NCBI RefSeq assembly: GCF_032854445.1
Contig: NC_088307.1
Span: forward strand, 2,604,001-2,668,000
Length of the DNA: 64,000 nt
From: Liolophura sinensis
Lineage: Eukaryota; Mollusca; Polyplacophora; Chitonida; Chitonidae
Direction of reading: 5' to 3'
Shown here: one piece after another, positions 1 through 12,194 of the stretch
How positions within the stretch are numbered: position 1 is the stretch's first letter
How the letters are laid out: every line of letters starts with the position of its first letter
The notes under the pieces: model-generated
Databases searched by the model: none
Seen by the model: the letters and a program-made list of their open reading frames with translations, nothing else
Told to the model about the DNA's origin: nothing
Translations under genes and position numbers: made by a program

Positions 1-268
1 CTTGAAATTTCAAAGAAAGGGCTGCACCATAACCACTGAGACCTCACCATTACAAAGTACACACCTCTTAATTTACACACAGTGTAATTTTAACTGTTGG
101 ATACTATGCCAGTAACAAAGCTGGACAAAGTACAGACGGACAATAAAAGAGACATAACTGTGCAAAGGCTAACCATGAATGATTTAGCATAAGTTTATGT
201 CTGATCACATTTTAGTTTATTACAATTAATTTTTTTTCTCAAAATTTATTTAAAAAAAATGATCTTAC

Positions 269-2481
269 TGTCACTGTTTCAACGTTGATGACTTTATTGA
301 TCTTTGTTTCTAGAATGTTGTAAGTGCCATACTTTGCACTGTGTAAGCCAGTCTGACACCTTTTGAGTTCTGTCAGCAATGTTCCTCTCTCTTCTGACCA
401 TACGGTGGCTGACAGCTTTCTTCAAGAACGACTTTGGTGATTGAGGAAAGTCTGGTACGAATAAGAAGTGATTCCGGCAGAGGAGAACACATGAAGTGTT
501 TTTGTGACATTTGCACCACAGAACAGCATAGCTGAGAAAAGTAAGATATTTCCTGCAGGATAATTTCCAATCAATGGCTGACTGCCCCAGTCTTAGGTAA
601 AACTGCAGCTGGTGCATACCTGCCACACACTGATCATCGTGGCTGTTGTCTTAAATGTCACTAGACATTCACTACAACACTGCAAGCAATGCTGAAACAG
701 GCTTCTGCGACAGGACTGAAAAACAATAAAACATTTTTCCATAGTTTGAATTTCCCTGAACCTAGTAATAATGAATATAACATATGGAGTATGGTAATAG
801 ATAATTAGTGAAGTATAGTTTTTATTCATGAGACTCCTACTTCAAGACTTTTGGGAAATCATACTAGAAGTACTGACTGACCCTGTGCATCAATTGGACA
901 TCTTCATAGATACTGCATGAGTGTTGATATTTTGAACGAACCTAATGATTGGCTCCTCTTCTTGCAAGTCTTTCTCGTTAGGGTGATAAACTGGATCCTC
1001 TGTCTCATTTTGGTCATCTTCTTCCGACTCTTCACTCTCCTCACCACTATCTTCATCAACCTCAGACAGGCGGCTGAGAGCGGGTGCGTCCAATAGGTTG
1101 CACTGTACTGCTGTGCATGCAGTAGCAGGTTTCCTTGTGTATGAAATACCTAAACACCCAAAAAGCAAATGGAGTAATATTCAGATCTGGACATGTAAAT
1201 GCATTATCAATATTCATGTGGCATTACTGTAGCTACCATAATAAAATCACTTGAGCGAACTATTTCTGTATAACCCTTAAAACTGGAGCAGTTCACTTGC
1301 AATGTTCATGTCTTCATGACCTAGTGCTCTGAGTGAAGTCCAACATCAGTGGTAAAACTGATGTTCTCAATACACGAGTCTGGTGTAATATCCAACTCTG
1401 AGGTATCTAGCACTGAGGCCCCTGGGTCTGGGATATCCGGCTCTGAGATATCTGGAGCAACCTCTTCTGGACAACATTCTCAAGATTCTGCCACAGAGAT
1501 AATCTGAACAATAGAAATTTTTATGTAGGCCTAAAGCTAACAATATGACATTACACAATTAAAAAATGAAAAGACAGATCTTCAAACCACAGGTTTAGTG
1601 TGATGTTGTTTTATGGGTATTAGTAATTCAAAATAAAATTCAAGAATGTAAATTTTTGACCTTTTGTATGCCACGCAAAGTGTTTCAATCCTTAGGTTTA
1701 AATGAAACATAGAAGAGGTTACCCGCTTGGACAGTAGAGGCTAGCTGACATGAAGAAAGGCACCATCATATCACTTTTATAATAATAAAAATACATAACA
1801 TTTCCAAAATAAAATTAGTGGGAATAAAGGCCCTACAAGGAGATGTTATTATGATCTACACCCATATGTGACTATCAGCCATCCGCACACAAATCGGTGT
1901 GTTTACGAGTTACAACAACAACATGAATATGTATTGAAGATGCAGAGAAAATTAAAGTGCCAACATCACCTCACGGATCAGCGTTTTGTTTGAAAAAAAA
2001 TTCTTTCTGGTTTAATTTGTAAACAAACTTAACTTACTCTCATATAATGCCGTTTTCGGATAGCTGCTGGCACATTTGACGAATCCAAACGGGCGTTGCG
2101 AGTGACAGGCGGAATTACTACAGTGCCAGCTTAACTGCTCTCAACCCGAGCCGTCTTTCTGTTAATTTAGCATTCGTCGCTTGAGTGAGATGTAGTTCGT
2201 TTACTTCTGTCGGCTTGAAAAACGGGTACTGCGTCCGATTTAAGTTTAGGTTTCACACCAAGCTTCCGCTCCAGCTGACTGTTGCTGTAAGAATCTGCTG
2301 GGAAATGTTCACAACACAGCACGGAGTATGGAGTCGATCCAAACAAAAACACCCTCGTTTGGGTAGGCCTAACAAAATTTGTCCATTTTCGAGCCACAGA
2401 CTTGTCTTTTGGCCTCAGGTGCATGGTGGCGCCACTCTGGTTACTGTTGCTACAGCCTCCTAACAGGCAGCGTTTGGGCAT
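269..2481 (-). pseudogene. THAP-domain transposase-like pseudogene, copy 1 (3' exons lie beyond the window edge)
   Basis: Exon 1 (2205-2481) encodes an intact THAP zinc finger: MPKRC, a second Cys five residues on, a Trp near residue 33, CCEHF (C-x2-H) and AVPVF at the end. This C2CH fold binds DNA and occurs in P-element and Kolobok-type transposases and in host proteins derived from them. Likely further exons are an acidic Ser/Asp-rich one ending at 1503 on the minus strand, 942-1149 (AVQCNLLDAPAL, then a run of Glu/Asp) and 269-761 (CFIVFQSC, a Cys-rich stretch, YPAGNILLFSAMLFCGAN, HSAKYGTY). Exon 269-761 has an in-frame TAA after CSFT, a frame change after NHQSR, and lacks the Asp-rich motif I expect before SAKYGTY. 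Splice signals are GTAAAC at 2204, GTTCGT at 941 and GTAAGA at 268. The THAP exon alone could still be translated. Family membership is from remembered motif patterns, so the superfamily name is tentative. Confidence 0.82.
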
Positions 2482-4971
2482 CTGGGATAATTACCGTGTA
2501 CTATAATGTGACAATGACCGACTGTTTTCACGCTACCGCCATTTGTAACTTGCCACTTTCTCATTCAGCGTTCAACTCGTGACGCCACGTGTCAAAGGTC
2601 AAATTACCGCTGATTTTATATACGCTTGAGTTTGTTTTGTTTATTTAAACCGTTTGGAGCCATTTTTGAATATGCAAAACTCTGGAATATAATTATATGC
2701 ATTCAAAGAATATCTTCACGCAGTGTGCCATGGTAATTTTGTAGAACCTTCAACAATTTTTCACGCTAATAGGTGCATGTGTGCATTTATTTATTTCATT
2801 GGTGTTTTACGCCGCACTCAATGATGTTTCGCTTATACATCAACATTACGGTGAGAGGAAATAAGCCGTACATGAAATAGAACTAACTCTTAATTCACTT
2901 TACCTAATGTGAACATGTCGTTTGGTTAAACAGTGCTTAACCTGATGACACATCACTTTCATATGTACACAGCCGACGATTACCGACGTTACTAAGCGTG
3001 CAATGGACGCATAACACTCCTAGAAACAAACGTTACGCGCACACGATCGGAATAATGTAGTTTGGCTTTTAAAAGACGTCTATGGAGAGGGTATATGTGT
3101 TATAATTTCAAATTTCAAGTAAACTGGCACGTAAGAGAAACTCCTAGTGGAGGTACTCAAACATACTTCAATTCTGGAGTGGGAATGTGTTTTGTGCCGA
3201 GCAATGATACACGACATGACGCTTCGTGACTGTGACGTCACAAACACAGCGTCACTACTTGTGCAGTTCATTCAAGGATAAACTGGCGTACTACACACAT
3301 TGAGGCGAATGATCACATGCGACAGGCGAGGTGTTTGATCTGGTTTTGTCAACGGTGGTCAGAATGACACTAGCTGATGACATATTCACTGAAATCGTTA
3401 TGACGGAAAAGAGCACGTTGATGACCAAAAAGGACAACTAACCATGAAATATAACTTTTCAGCAAAATCATGTAAGACATATGAATTATCTATGTTTGTT
3501 GTCCTGTACATGTACTGTGTATTGAAAGATAAAAATATTGGAAAATATGTTACAGTTTTGTGCCATTGATTATTTTATTTATTTATTGATCTCACCCACA
3601 TTTTGTTTGTCTATATAGGTGTGTTTTATCTACATACTTATGCTATTCACTAATGTATTCCTCTGGTACGCTGTAAGACTGGAGTGATAAATAGACATTA
3701 TCAGTCCGTCTATCATTATGTAGGCCAAATCAGACTCGTTTACCTGTAGGCCTACTATTTATTTATAGCGTTAAAATGATTTTAAACTTTGAAAAACTTG
3801 TAATGGAAACCGCTTTAAAAAATCTAGGAACTTGATTACCAGTTTGGAACGGTGGCACAGGCTAATGTTTTGTGACAGGTAATTATTTGAGCTATTCTAA
3901 AATAACAGTAAAAACAACAACTATTTGTGCTGATGTCTTCGGTAGATAGCCCCTTTAACTGATAATGTATATCACTAATGACGCGAAGGCAAGTTGTTAT
4001 TTCCTGATAAAATATTCCATGAGATCAATAAGTGGCTAATTTTTAGCATTTTCTGTCGTACAGAGGAAATCCATGCAAACCGGTTAGCCATTTCAACGGA
4101 AAGTGTTCCTTACGCTTTCCCGTGACAATGGCAGAGGGGTGAGAATGGGGTGAAGTGCCTAACGAATCCAACGCGAGTTGTATTCTCCTACTGAGCAATT
4201 AGCAGTGATGAGTATTATATCACACACGGTTAGTATGAAACAGTGTGTTTGTCGGATTTTGGTCACACGTCTCTTTCAACAGAATTTTAGTTACATGACA
4301 ACAAATTCTAAATATAATTATACCAACCAACCTTTCTTTCGCTATCGCCATTCCAAGGAGTTTTACTCATACTACCTGTTTTAAACTCATTTTGTTTTTT
4401 CTTCTGTTACGCCTTCATTAAAACACAGAATGTGTTATGACAAACAAGCCGTGCCTTAGGAGAAAAACGCTGTAAGGTAGAATTTGCTCCTCGATAATTT
4501 GATAATCGAGGATTCCAGAAATGGAGAACGCCGTTTTTAGCTGCGAGATTTTTATAGTAAAATCAATACCTTGTAGAATAAAACAAAAGAAATATATAAT
4601 CCAGACCATTAAATTCTGAAAATTGCAGCATTCTTCAAACAATATACATAGAGTATATCTTTATTTTATTAATTGAATATATGGTAAAAGCGTAACAAGG
4701 CAACAACATTGTTTTGTACGCTTGAGTTTTTGACGCGTATATATGTGGTATCAAAAGACTCATATTTTAGACTTTAAATGGTATAGTAAATATAGCAGCA
4801 CGTTACTGTTCTTCTCAAAAACGATTAAACTGGATTTATAAACCTGTGGAAATGTACCATGTGTGAAAACATCGCTTTACGACCTTGACCTTGGTGACAT
4901 CACGAGTTGAATGGCCTTTGAAGGCCGTTTGTCTTGTCATCGAGCAAAGATATGAATCTAGCGACAGGACT
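2482..4971. other. Spacer of unit 1, with a SINE fragment and a CRE-bearing segment
   Basis: No gene recognised. It holds a SINE-A fragment (2790-2875, 'ggtgttttacgccgcactca') and a segment around 3060-3420 repeated six times in the window, each copy with the palindrome TGACGTCA (here 3233-3240). A minus-strand ORF over that segment (3080-3271) and a plus-strand ORF at 4178-4384 recur in other units but match no protein family I know. Confidence 0.6.
3233..3240. promoter_or_regulatory. CRE-type palindrome TGACGTCA, unit 1
   Basis: A perfect 8-bp cAMP-response-element palindrome in a repeated segment. The same octamer is kept at 12939-12946, 24353-24360, 27244-27251, 29272-29279 and 33483-33490. 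It lies between the divergently transcribed THAP-type and P2RX7_C-type genes in units 1 and 2, so a role as shared promoter element is possible but unproven. Confidence 0.35.
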
Positions 4972-6555
4972 ATGACACATTTGGTTACTTTGGCGGAAGA
5001 TGAGGGCAAGCATAAGGCCTAACCCTATAGATTTGAGCCCTGTTCGTCAGATGATGGGGAAAATTGCAGCAGAGGGGAGGACTGAGGTCACAAGCAAGAC
5101 AAGTGAAGGCAGTGAAAGCGAGCAGTCCTGTTTGCAGAACACTGAATGGTGCGGTACCATAATATGTTAGCAGAGTATAACTTTTCCTGCGTTAAGGACA
5201 CTAGGAACGTCATCTGTGAAACATCAACACATATGTGAAAATTTTCTATTACCAGTTACACTTGTTGGTCAGGTTAATAACCGGAAACTTATATTGATCG
5301 AACGCCTGTCAAACAATAGTTACAAACCACAACAACAACAATAACGTCCTCTGACTTTTGTCCACTGGAAATGCAACTCGGAATACGCAAGTGAACAGCT
5401 TTTTAACATTACCATCTCACTGCAATTCTCCAGCAGATTAGAACCAGAACATTATGTTATTTTTAACGTGAAATAACGTCAATGTATTGAATTCAAGACA
5501 TGTTTTCCTAAAATTTCCTAAATTCTTTTGTTCTTTTAGGCAAAGTTGATAATAGTCCAAAAATACACTTTAAACTCTGTACATTCTTACACTTAAAATT
5601 GTACATTTTCATGAGCCCCTCCCACTATTCATTGAACAGTAACTATAAGTTTGTTGACGTCACTGACATGCTTATGCTTGGATGTCAACTCTGGTAATTG
5701 TTACAGGAGGATAATTAAAAAATGATCTATGTCTACAGTTCTGTGTGATGTTGTGAAGGTAAAGATTCTGAAACTGTGCAATGTTTTGACAGGTGTAAAT
5801 GTGGAAATTGCATCATCATGCCATCTGCAGCAGAATGTGTTTGCTGCCATGAAATAACTGTGATCTACGCCAGGTGTGAGGAGATGGATGTTCGAGTCGC
5901 GTTCATCACAGACCATAGAGGATTTGAACCGGTGTGCCTCAACCCCTATGTGTTTGATGTGGCATATTACCAGTACAGGCAACAGTGCAAGATGGGCGAC
6001 AACAATGAAACAGTAGATCAGTGAGTATCAATGTATAATATATATGTATGTGTGCATGTACCCTTAGGTTTTACGTCATACTTCACAATTTTTCAGTCAT
6101 ATGACAATGAGGAGTCCTTACTATACTCTGCTTCCTTGTGGGAGAGCAAGTCTGTGCCGCTAAAGTGTTGCCACCACTGAAACATCATGTCAAAGACATC
6201 AGACATTACTAGCTAGGTGACATAATAGCCAGATAGTAACTAATTTCCTATAAGGCATTTAACTGCAGACAAGTTTTGGAACTTATTTGTCTAAAGTGGT
6301 CTTGAGACAACAATCTGAGAGTTAAATAATAGGGGGTTTTTATGTGGCATTGGGTATTAACTTGCACCATTTGAACTTAATCTTTTTCAGCAAAACGTCG
6401 ACATGTTGCTTATTGTCAGTTTTGTGCAGTTCTGTTGGCACTTGCTTGGCAAAAACATAAGACTAGTAATACCTTCACGTGCAGTCGCTGCCATACGTGC
6501 CCGATTCTCTTCACCATCCGGGGACTATACTGGTTTCATGATGTATTACGAATGA
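4972..6555 (+). pseudogene. P2RX7_C-domain (P2X7-like) gene, copy 1, probably inactive
   Basis: Three exons. Exon 1 (4972-5148) should encode the usual lead-in (YRFEP, acidic Ser-rich stretch, NTEW) but has TAA at the codon that is CAA in unit 2, and a frame change after a GGGG run. Exon 2 (5793-6020) is intact. The TG ending exon 1 plus G opening exon 2 gives Trp, followed by CKCGNCIIMPSAAECVCC and then FITDHRGFEPVCLNPYVF and YYQYRQQ. Exon 3 (6391-6555) gives FVQFCWHLLGKNIRLVIPS, then GDYTGF and a stop. This is the cysteine-rich domain found at the cytosolic C terminus of vertebrate P2X7 and in many stand-alone invertebrate proteins. The strong donor GTGAGT at 6021 does not join exon 3 in the homologous frame. 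A SINE remnant (6055-6240) lies in intron 2. No P2X channel segment is present. Confidence 0.8.
6055..6240 (+). mobile_element. SINE-C remnant in the P2RX7_C intron, unit 1
   Basis: The head has 'ttcagtcatatgac' and the tail has 'ccactgaaacatcatgtc', the same tail as the elements at 49054-49165 and 56500-56745. An equivalent copy sits at 15768-15930 in unit 2, so the insertion predates the duplication. Confidence 0.6.
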
Positions 6556-8045
6556 TCTTGTCAATGACCACAACGCTCTCGTAAGAGAACCCAGCTCACC
6601 AGAAACAGGGTGAAAATGTGTGATTTGCCTGAACAAACCCGCCAACAGCTGTGCGTCACCCTGCCATCCTCTGCATCATTCACTCCACTGTGGTCAGTTG
6701 CCCGATGTGCCTAACTCCCATACGGCAACTGCTTGTGATCTACTCTTTACAGCATCAGTGGTCATCCAAAAAGACCTTCTCGGGGCCAACCCAAATCTCC
6801 CGAAAAGTCTACTTTCAATCTCAGCATATGTTTATTTTCTATGCCGTGGTTACTTTATAAATATTCATGTAGATCTATGTACATATCTGTGTATACGTCT
6901 TTGTCTAAGTGTGTATGTGTGCAGTAGACGACCAGCTTCTGACTGCCACCACACGTGAGGTCATACCCTGTAGACTGTGCCACACCCTGCCCATTCGCCT
7001 GTGCTCCGCTTCCCCCTCCCCCCCCACCCCCTCCCGTCACGTTGTATCTCCACCCTCCACCAAAGAACACCTTATTTACCGGTATCATGTGGTGGGGATC
7101 CAGTTATTTCCCATTCCCATAAAAATAACCCACAATACCACTTCTCAATAACAAGGTGTACATAAATGTTTCCTGGCATTCTCTAGTCAGGTTAATCATA
7201 ATGGGGTAATAAACTGGATATTACATTGAATAAAAACACTGACCTTTGCTAAGTTCCTCTGAAACGTCCCCACGCCAAGAGCACATTTCAACCACGACCA
7301 AAGAGCCTGACATATTGGTGAAAGGCTCGGGTTAAGTGATACCTTGTGTGGTACACTAGGCACCAGCCCACCTTATTAATCAAATTTGTACTCGAATTGC
7401 TCCAATACAGCCTAAAAGCACTTCAATACACATCTTCCACAATAGGCCCGTACTGGCCCAGTCATACTGTATTGGTTATAAATTTTCGTTTTATATTTAA
7501 CACATACGGAATATAATAAATGTGGTATGGTAAGCTACTACATCACAGGCTACAGTCTGATGTCTCAATGCTGAACGGAGTAGTGACATCACAAAACTAT
7601 CATCTATGAACTAAACAAACAGTGATGATGCCAGATCAACACAACAGGCCGGTTTCAAATATGTTAAGATTTTTATTTGTCACGTTTAAAAGATACATAA
7701 AATACATGTAACATGTACCCTACTGGGTGGAGGGGGAGGGGGAGGGGGGGGGGGTTCTGACAGTCGACCTTTGACTTTGGATCAATACCCTCAGGCCAAC
7801 AAAGAGACAGTATCACAAATATGATTAATACAAATCACATATTATCAACCACTTCACTGTAGCCGGCATACCCTGGTACATGGCAGACCATTCAACAAGA
7901 CATCTGACTGAAGAAATCAATAAACACAAGGCATACTATCACTGTTTACTGTGGATAAGGTTTTGTAGGTTAAAAACCCCTACTGAGCACAGCCAGTCAT
8001 GAACGTCATCCAAAGCAATATCACCCTTGGAATTATTAATTTTAC
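6556..8045. other. Spacer between the P2RX7_C gene copy 1 and the THAP pseudogene copy 2
   Basis: No gene recognised. It contains a C-rich tract (7010-7040) and a G-rich tract (7729-7754, runs of 5-10 G). The unit 2 equivalent lacks most of the G tract and has a SINE (17250-17588) and a 1.4-kb unrelated stretch inserted. Confidence 0.6.
7729..7754 (+). repeat. G-tract with quadruplex potential
   Basis: Repeated runs of five or more G separated by single A, then ten G. The pattern fits a potential G-quadruplex. It is present in unit 1 and reduced to a short G run in unit 2 (about 17755). Confidence 0.5.
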
Positions 8046-11000
8046 CTTGTGTCCATAACATCTGGTGTGTACTTGAGGAGCTTTGCTGCAAAGTGGTTGA
8101 TGACCAAATGTAAAGACTTTAAGTGTGAAGTTTGGTGTCATGTTCACAACATGGCCACATCCTTCTCAAAACAGACACTCTTAATAATGCCCAAGAGCTT
8201 CTCTGTACTGCTCTCATCTAAAACACGAACATTTGTAAACCAGTCAGTTCAAATCACTTATATTTTGCAGAATAATACGTCATACATGTATAGAGGGACA
8301 TTACTTTCACTAAAGTCTAAATGCTTCAATTTAAAATGTGATAGATGAAAAGGTATATTTAATGGTTCCCTAACTTAAAATAGGTACCCTAATGCTAAAT
8401 TACTGAAATACACTGTGTTGATACATAATTCTTGGGTCATAAGAGAAAAACTCTAGCAAAGAGAAGAACTGTAGGCTGTCCCTACTAACACGTAAATAAT
8501 TTTACTCTTGTTTTACTTAATCTGAAAATCTGATAATGCAAAATAAAACACTAAGGTACACCTACTTGGAACCATCCACTTATTTTTTCTCTTTTCCACA
8601 CAGACGTTTGTGGGCACATTTTGGGAGGGTCTGGTCATTATGACGACTAATGTCTTGAACATGATTACCAATAGAATTCCACTTGGAAACTGTCATCTCT
8701 GAACTGCTGTCACTGGTTGAACTGGCACACCAATACAGATGGTTTACAGTGGACTTTTTCCAAAGGTTCACTTTTGTCATACCCTTCTTCTTCCCAAGCT
8801 TGTCAATGTTCTTACCCAGTCCTGAAAATGACCACAACACACTGATTCGTAAAATACGGCAATACACTGGAACATGCATTGTGTCTCCAAGAAATGAATG
8901 ACTGATAAATGCTCAAAACTAGGTTGCTTCATGCACAATGACAGGTTGCTACTGAATAAGCTAGTTGTTTTTACTGTGGAATTAGTAGGGTAACAATAAA
9001 GTGTTACAATTACATGTACATACAATTAAAATGGTCATGGATCAATAAGTACCAAGTACAGTGTGCATAAATTATACTACAGGCACTGTACATTTAAGAG
9101 CTGGTTAATGTGCCTCAATTGATTTACTCTTTATTTTTCCCCGACAGATTACTAAAACGTCATGTCAGTTTTTTAAAGTATTACTTTCATCTGTAGTCAT
9201 GCTATCACCAGTATATAAATTGAGCACCATTCCTAAAATGACCCCAGGAACAGATTACAGTGGATAAAAAATTAAATTTCCACCCCTGATGTATTCTCTG
9301 ATGGGATTAGTGTTCAATAACAGTACAACATTTTACAGTAAAACAAAAGCATCAATATACCTTTGGCAACATGCCAAACATCCAAGGTGTGTATACTTGA
9401 AGGATGTTCCTGGTGAAGATATTTTCAAATCAAGGTGTGTCAATCTGTAACATTCTCATCCAAAGTGAGCTTCTCTTTCTTCAGGTTATCTAAAGCCTGG
9501 ATTAACCACTCCTTCTCCACTGTGTTACTGATGGCGACTTCTGTCACCTAATAATAATAAAACATTTATATTTATTTATTTAGAACAACTCAGCAGAATT
9601 AGTTACATTTATGTGTCAAAATTCATCAGTCTCTAAAGGAGACTCATGAATGTCAAAAACCAATATCCCCAGAACATGGAGCGAATAACTTTAAACAACC
9701 TCTTGAAATTTCACAGAAAGGGCTGCACCATAACCACTGAGACCTCACAATTACAAAGTACACACCTCTTAATTTACACACAGTGTAATTTTAACTGTTC
9801 GATACTATGCCAGTAACAAAGCTGGACAAAGTACAGACGGACAATAAAAGAGACATAACTGTGCAAAGGCTAACCATGAATGATTTAGCATAAGTTTATG
9901 TCTGATCACATTTTAGTTTATTACAATTAATTTTTTTTCTCAAAATTTATTTAAAAAAAATGATCTTACTGTCACTGTTTCAACGTTGATGACTTTATTG
10001 ATCTTTGTTTCTAGAATGTTGTAAGTGCCATACTTTGCACTGTGTAAGCCAGTCTGACACCTTTTGAGTTCTGTCAGCAATGTTCCTCTCTCTTCTGACC
10101 ATACGGTGGCTGACAGCTTTCTTCAAGAACGACTTTGGTGATTGAGGAAAGTCTGGTACGAATAAGAAGTGATTCCGGCAGAGGAGAACACATGAAGTGT
10201 TTTTGTGACATTTGCACCACAGAACAGCATAGCTGAGAAAAGTAAGATATTTCCTGCAGGATAATTTCCAATCAATGGCTGACTGCCCCAGTCTTAGGTA
10301 AAACTGCAGCTGGTGCATACCTGTCACACACTGATCATCGTGGCTGTTGTCTTAAATGTCACTAGACATTCACTACAACACTGCAAGCAATGCTGAAACA
10401 GGCTTCTGCGACAGGACTGAAAAACAATAAAACATTTTTCCATAGTTTGAATTTCCCTGAACCTAGTAATAATGAATATAACATATGGAGTATGGTAATA
10501 GATAATTAGTGAAGTATAGTTTTTATTCATGAGACTCCTACTTCAAGACTTTTGGGAAATCATACTAGAAGTACTGACTGACCCTGTGCATCAATTGGAC
10601 ATCTTCATAGATACTGCATGAGTGTTGATATTTTGAACGAACCTAATGATTGGCTCCTCTTCTTGCAAGTCTTTCTCGTTAGGGTGATAAACTGGATCCT
10701 CTGTCTCATTTTGGTCATCTTCTTCCGACTCTTCACTCTCCTCACCACTATCTTCATCAACCTCAGACAGGCGGCTGAGAGCGGGTGCGTCCAATAGGTT
10801 GCACTGTACTGCTGTGCATGCAGTAGCAGGTTTCCTTGTGTATGAAATACCTAAACACCCAAAAAGCAAATGGAGTAATATTCAGATCTGGACATGTAAA
10901 TGCATTATCAATATTCATGTGGCATTACTGTAGCTACCATAATAAAATCACTTGAGCGAACTATTTCTGTATAACCCTTAAAACTGGAGCAGTTCACTTG

Positions 11001-12194
11001 CAATGTTCATGTCTTCATGACCTAGTGCTCTGAGTGAAGTCCAACATCAGTGGTAAAACTGATGTCCTCAATACACCAGTCTGGTGTAATATCCAACTCT
11101 GAGGTATCTAGCACTGAGGCCCCTGGGTCTGGGATATCCGGCTCTGAGATATCTGGAGCAACCTCTGCTGGACAACATTCTCAAGATTCTGCCACAGAGA
11201 TAATCTGAACAATAGACATTTTTATGTAGGCCTAAAGCTAACAATATGACATTACACAATTAAAGAATGAAAAGACAGATCTTCAAACCACAGGTTTAGT
11301 GTGATGTTGTTTTATGGCTATTAGTAATTCAAAATAAAATTCAAGAATGTAAATTTTTGACCTTTTGTATGCCACGCAAAGTGTTTCAATCCTTAGGTTT
11401 AAATGAAACATAGAAGAGGTTACCCGCTTGGACAGTAGAGGCTAGCTGACATGAAGAAAGGCACCATCATATCACTTTTATAATAATAAAAATACATAAC
11501 ATTTCCAAATTAAAATTAGTGGGAATAAAGGCCCTACAAGGAGATGTTATTATGATCTACACCCACATGTGACTATCAGACAAAGCTAGCCATCCGCACA
11601 CAAATCGGTGTGTTTACGAGTTACAACAACAACATGAATATGTATTGAAGATGCAGAGAAAATTAAAGTGCCAACATCACCTCACGGATCAGTGTTTTGT
11701 TTGAAAAAAAAAATTCTTTCTGGTTTAATTTGTAAACAAACTTAACTTACTCTCATACAATGCCGTTTTCGGATAGCTGCTGGCACATTTGACGAATCCA
11801 AACGGGCGTTGCGAGTGACAGGCGGAATTACTACAGTGCCAGCTTAACTGCTCTCAACCCGAGCCGTCTTTCTGTTAATTTAGCATTCGTCGCTTGAGTG
11901 ACATGTGGTTCGTTTACTTCTGTCGGCTTGAAAAACGGGTACTGCGTTCGATTTAAGTTTAGGTTTCACACCAAGCTTCCGCTCCAGCTGACTGTTGCTG
12001 TAAGAATCTGCTGGGAAATGTTCACAACACAGCACGGAGTATGGAGTCGATCCAAACAAAAACACCCTCGTTTGGGTAGGCCTAACAAAATTTGTCCATT
12101 TTCGAGCCACAGACTTGTCTGTTGGCCTCAGGTGCATGGTGGCCCCACTCTGGTTACTGTTGCTACAGCCTCCTAACAGGCAGCGTTTGGGCAT
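8046..12194 (-). pseudogene. THAP-domain transposase-like pseudogene, copy 2 (most complete)
   Basis: All seven exons can be traced: 11918-12194 (intact THAP, MPKRC to AVPVF), an acidic exon starting at 11204, 10643-10850 (AVQCNLLDAPAL plus acidic run), 9970-10462 (CFIVFQSC, PAGNILLFSAMLFCG, SAKYGTY), 9361-9547 (EVAISNTVEKEWLIQALDNL, HTLDVWHVAK), 8821 down to about 8560 (GLGKNIDKL, NHLYWCASS, KWNSIGNHVQD) and 8046-8217 (STEKLLGIIK, HLVINHFAAKLL). Joins 4/5 and 5/6 keep frame, and the second restores HVAKGLGKN. Motif order matches the THAP plus DDE-type transposase family as I know it. Breaks: TAA after CSFT, two TGA codons around TD-HTLI (CGA in unit 3 for the first), a stop after CGKEKK that a one-base A-run shift would remove, and TGA twice before HQTS. 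The 5' exons lie in unit 2 and the 3' exons in unit 1. Confidence 0.85.

Larger units (their letters stand above)
1..9701. repeat. Tandem segmental duplication, unit 1 (right-hand part of a repeating block)
   Basis: The first base of the window is equivalent to position 9702 and to about 20931, and the sequence stays collinear and very similar between units. The unit carries a minus-strand THAP/transposase-like pseudogene (exons 269-2481) and a plus-strand P2RX7_C-domain gene (4972-6555). At its right it holds the 3' exons (8046-9547) of the THAP pseudogene copy whose 5' exons lie in unit 2. Small indels separate the units: unit 2 has a few extra bases near 11580, and unit 1 has a longer G-rich tract at 7729-7754. 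Confidence 0.9.

Noticed and set aside
8049-8348. 99-codon plus ORF over THAP copy 2 exon 7
   Set aside because: Shadow of the minus-strand exon that carries the recognisable NHFAAKLL segment.
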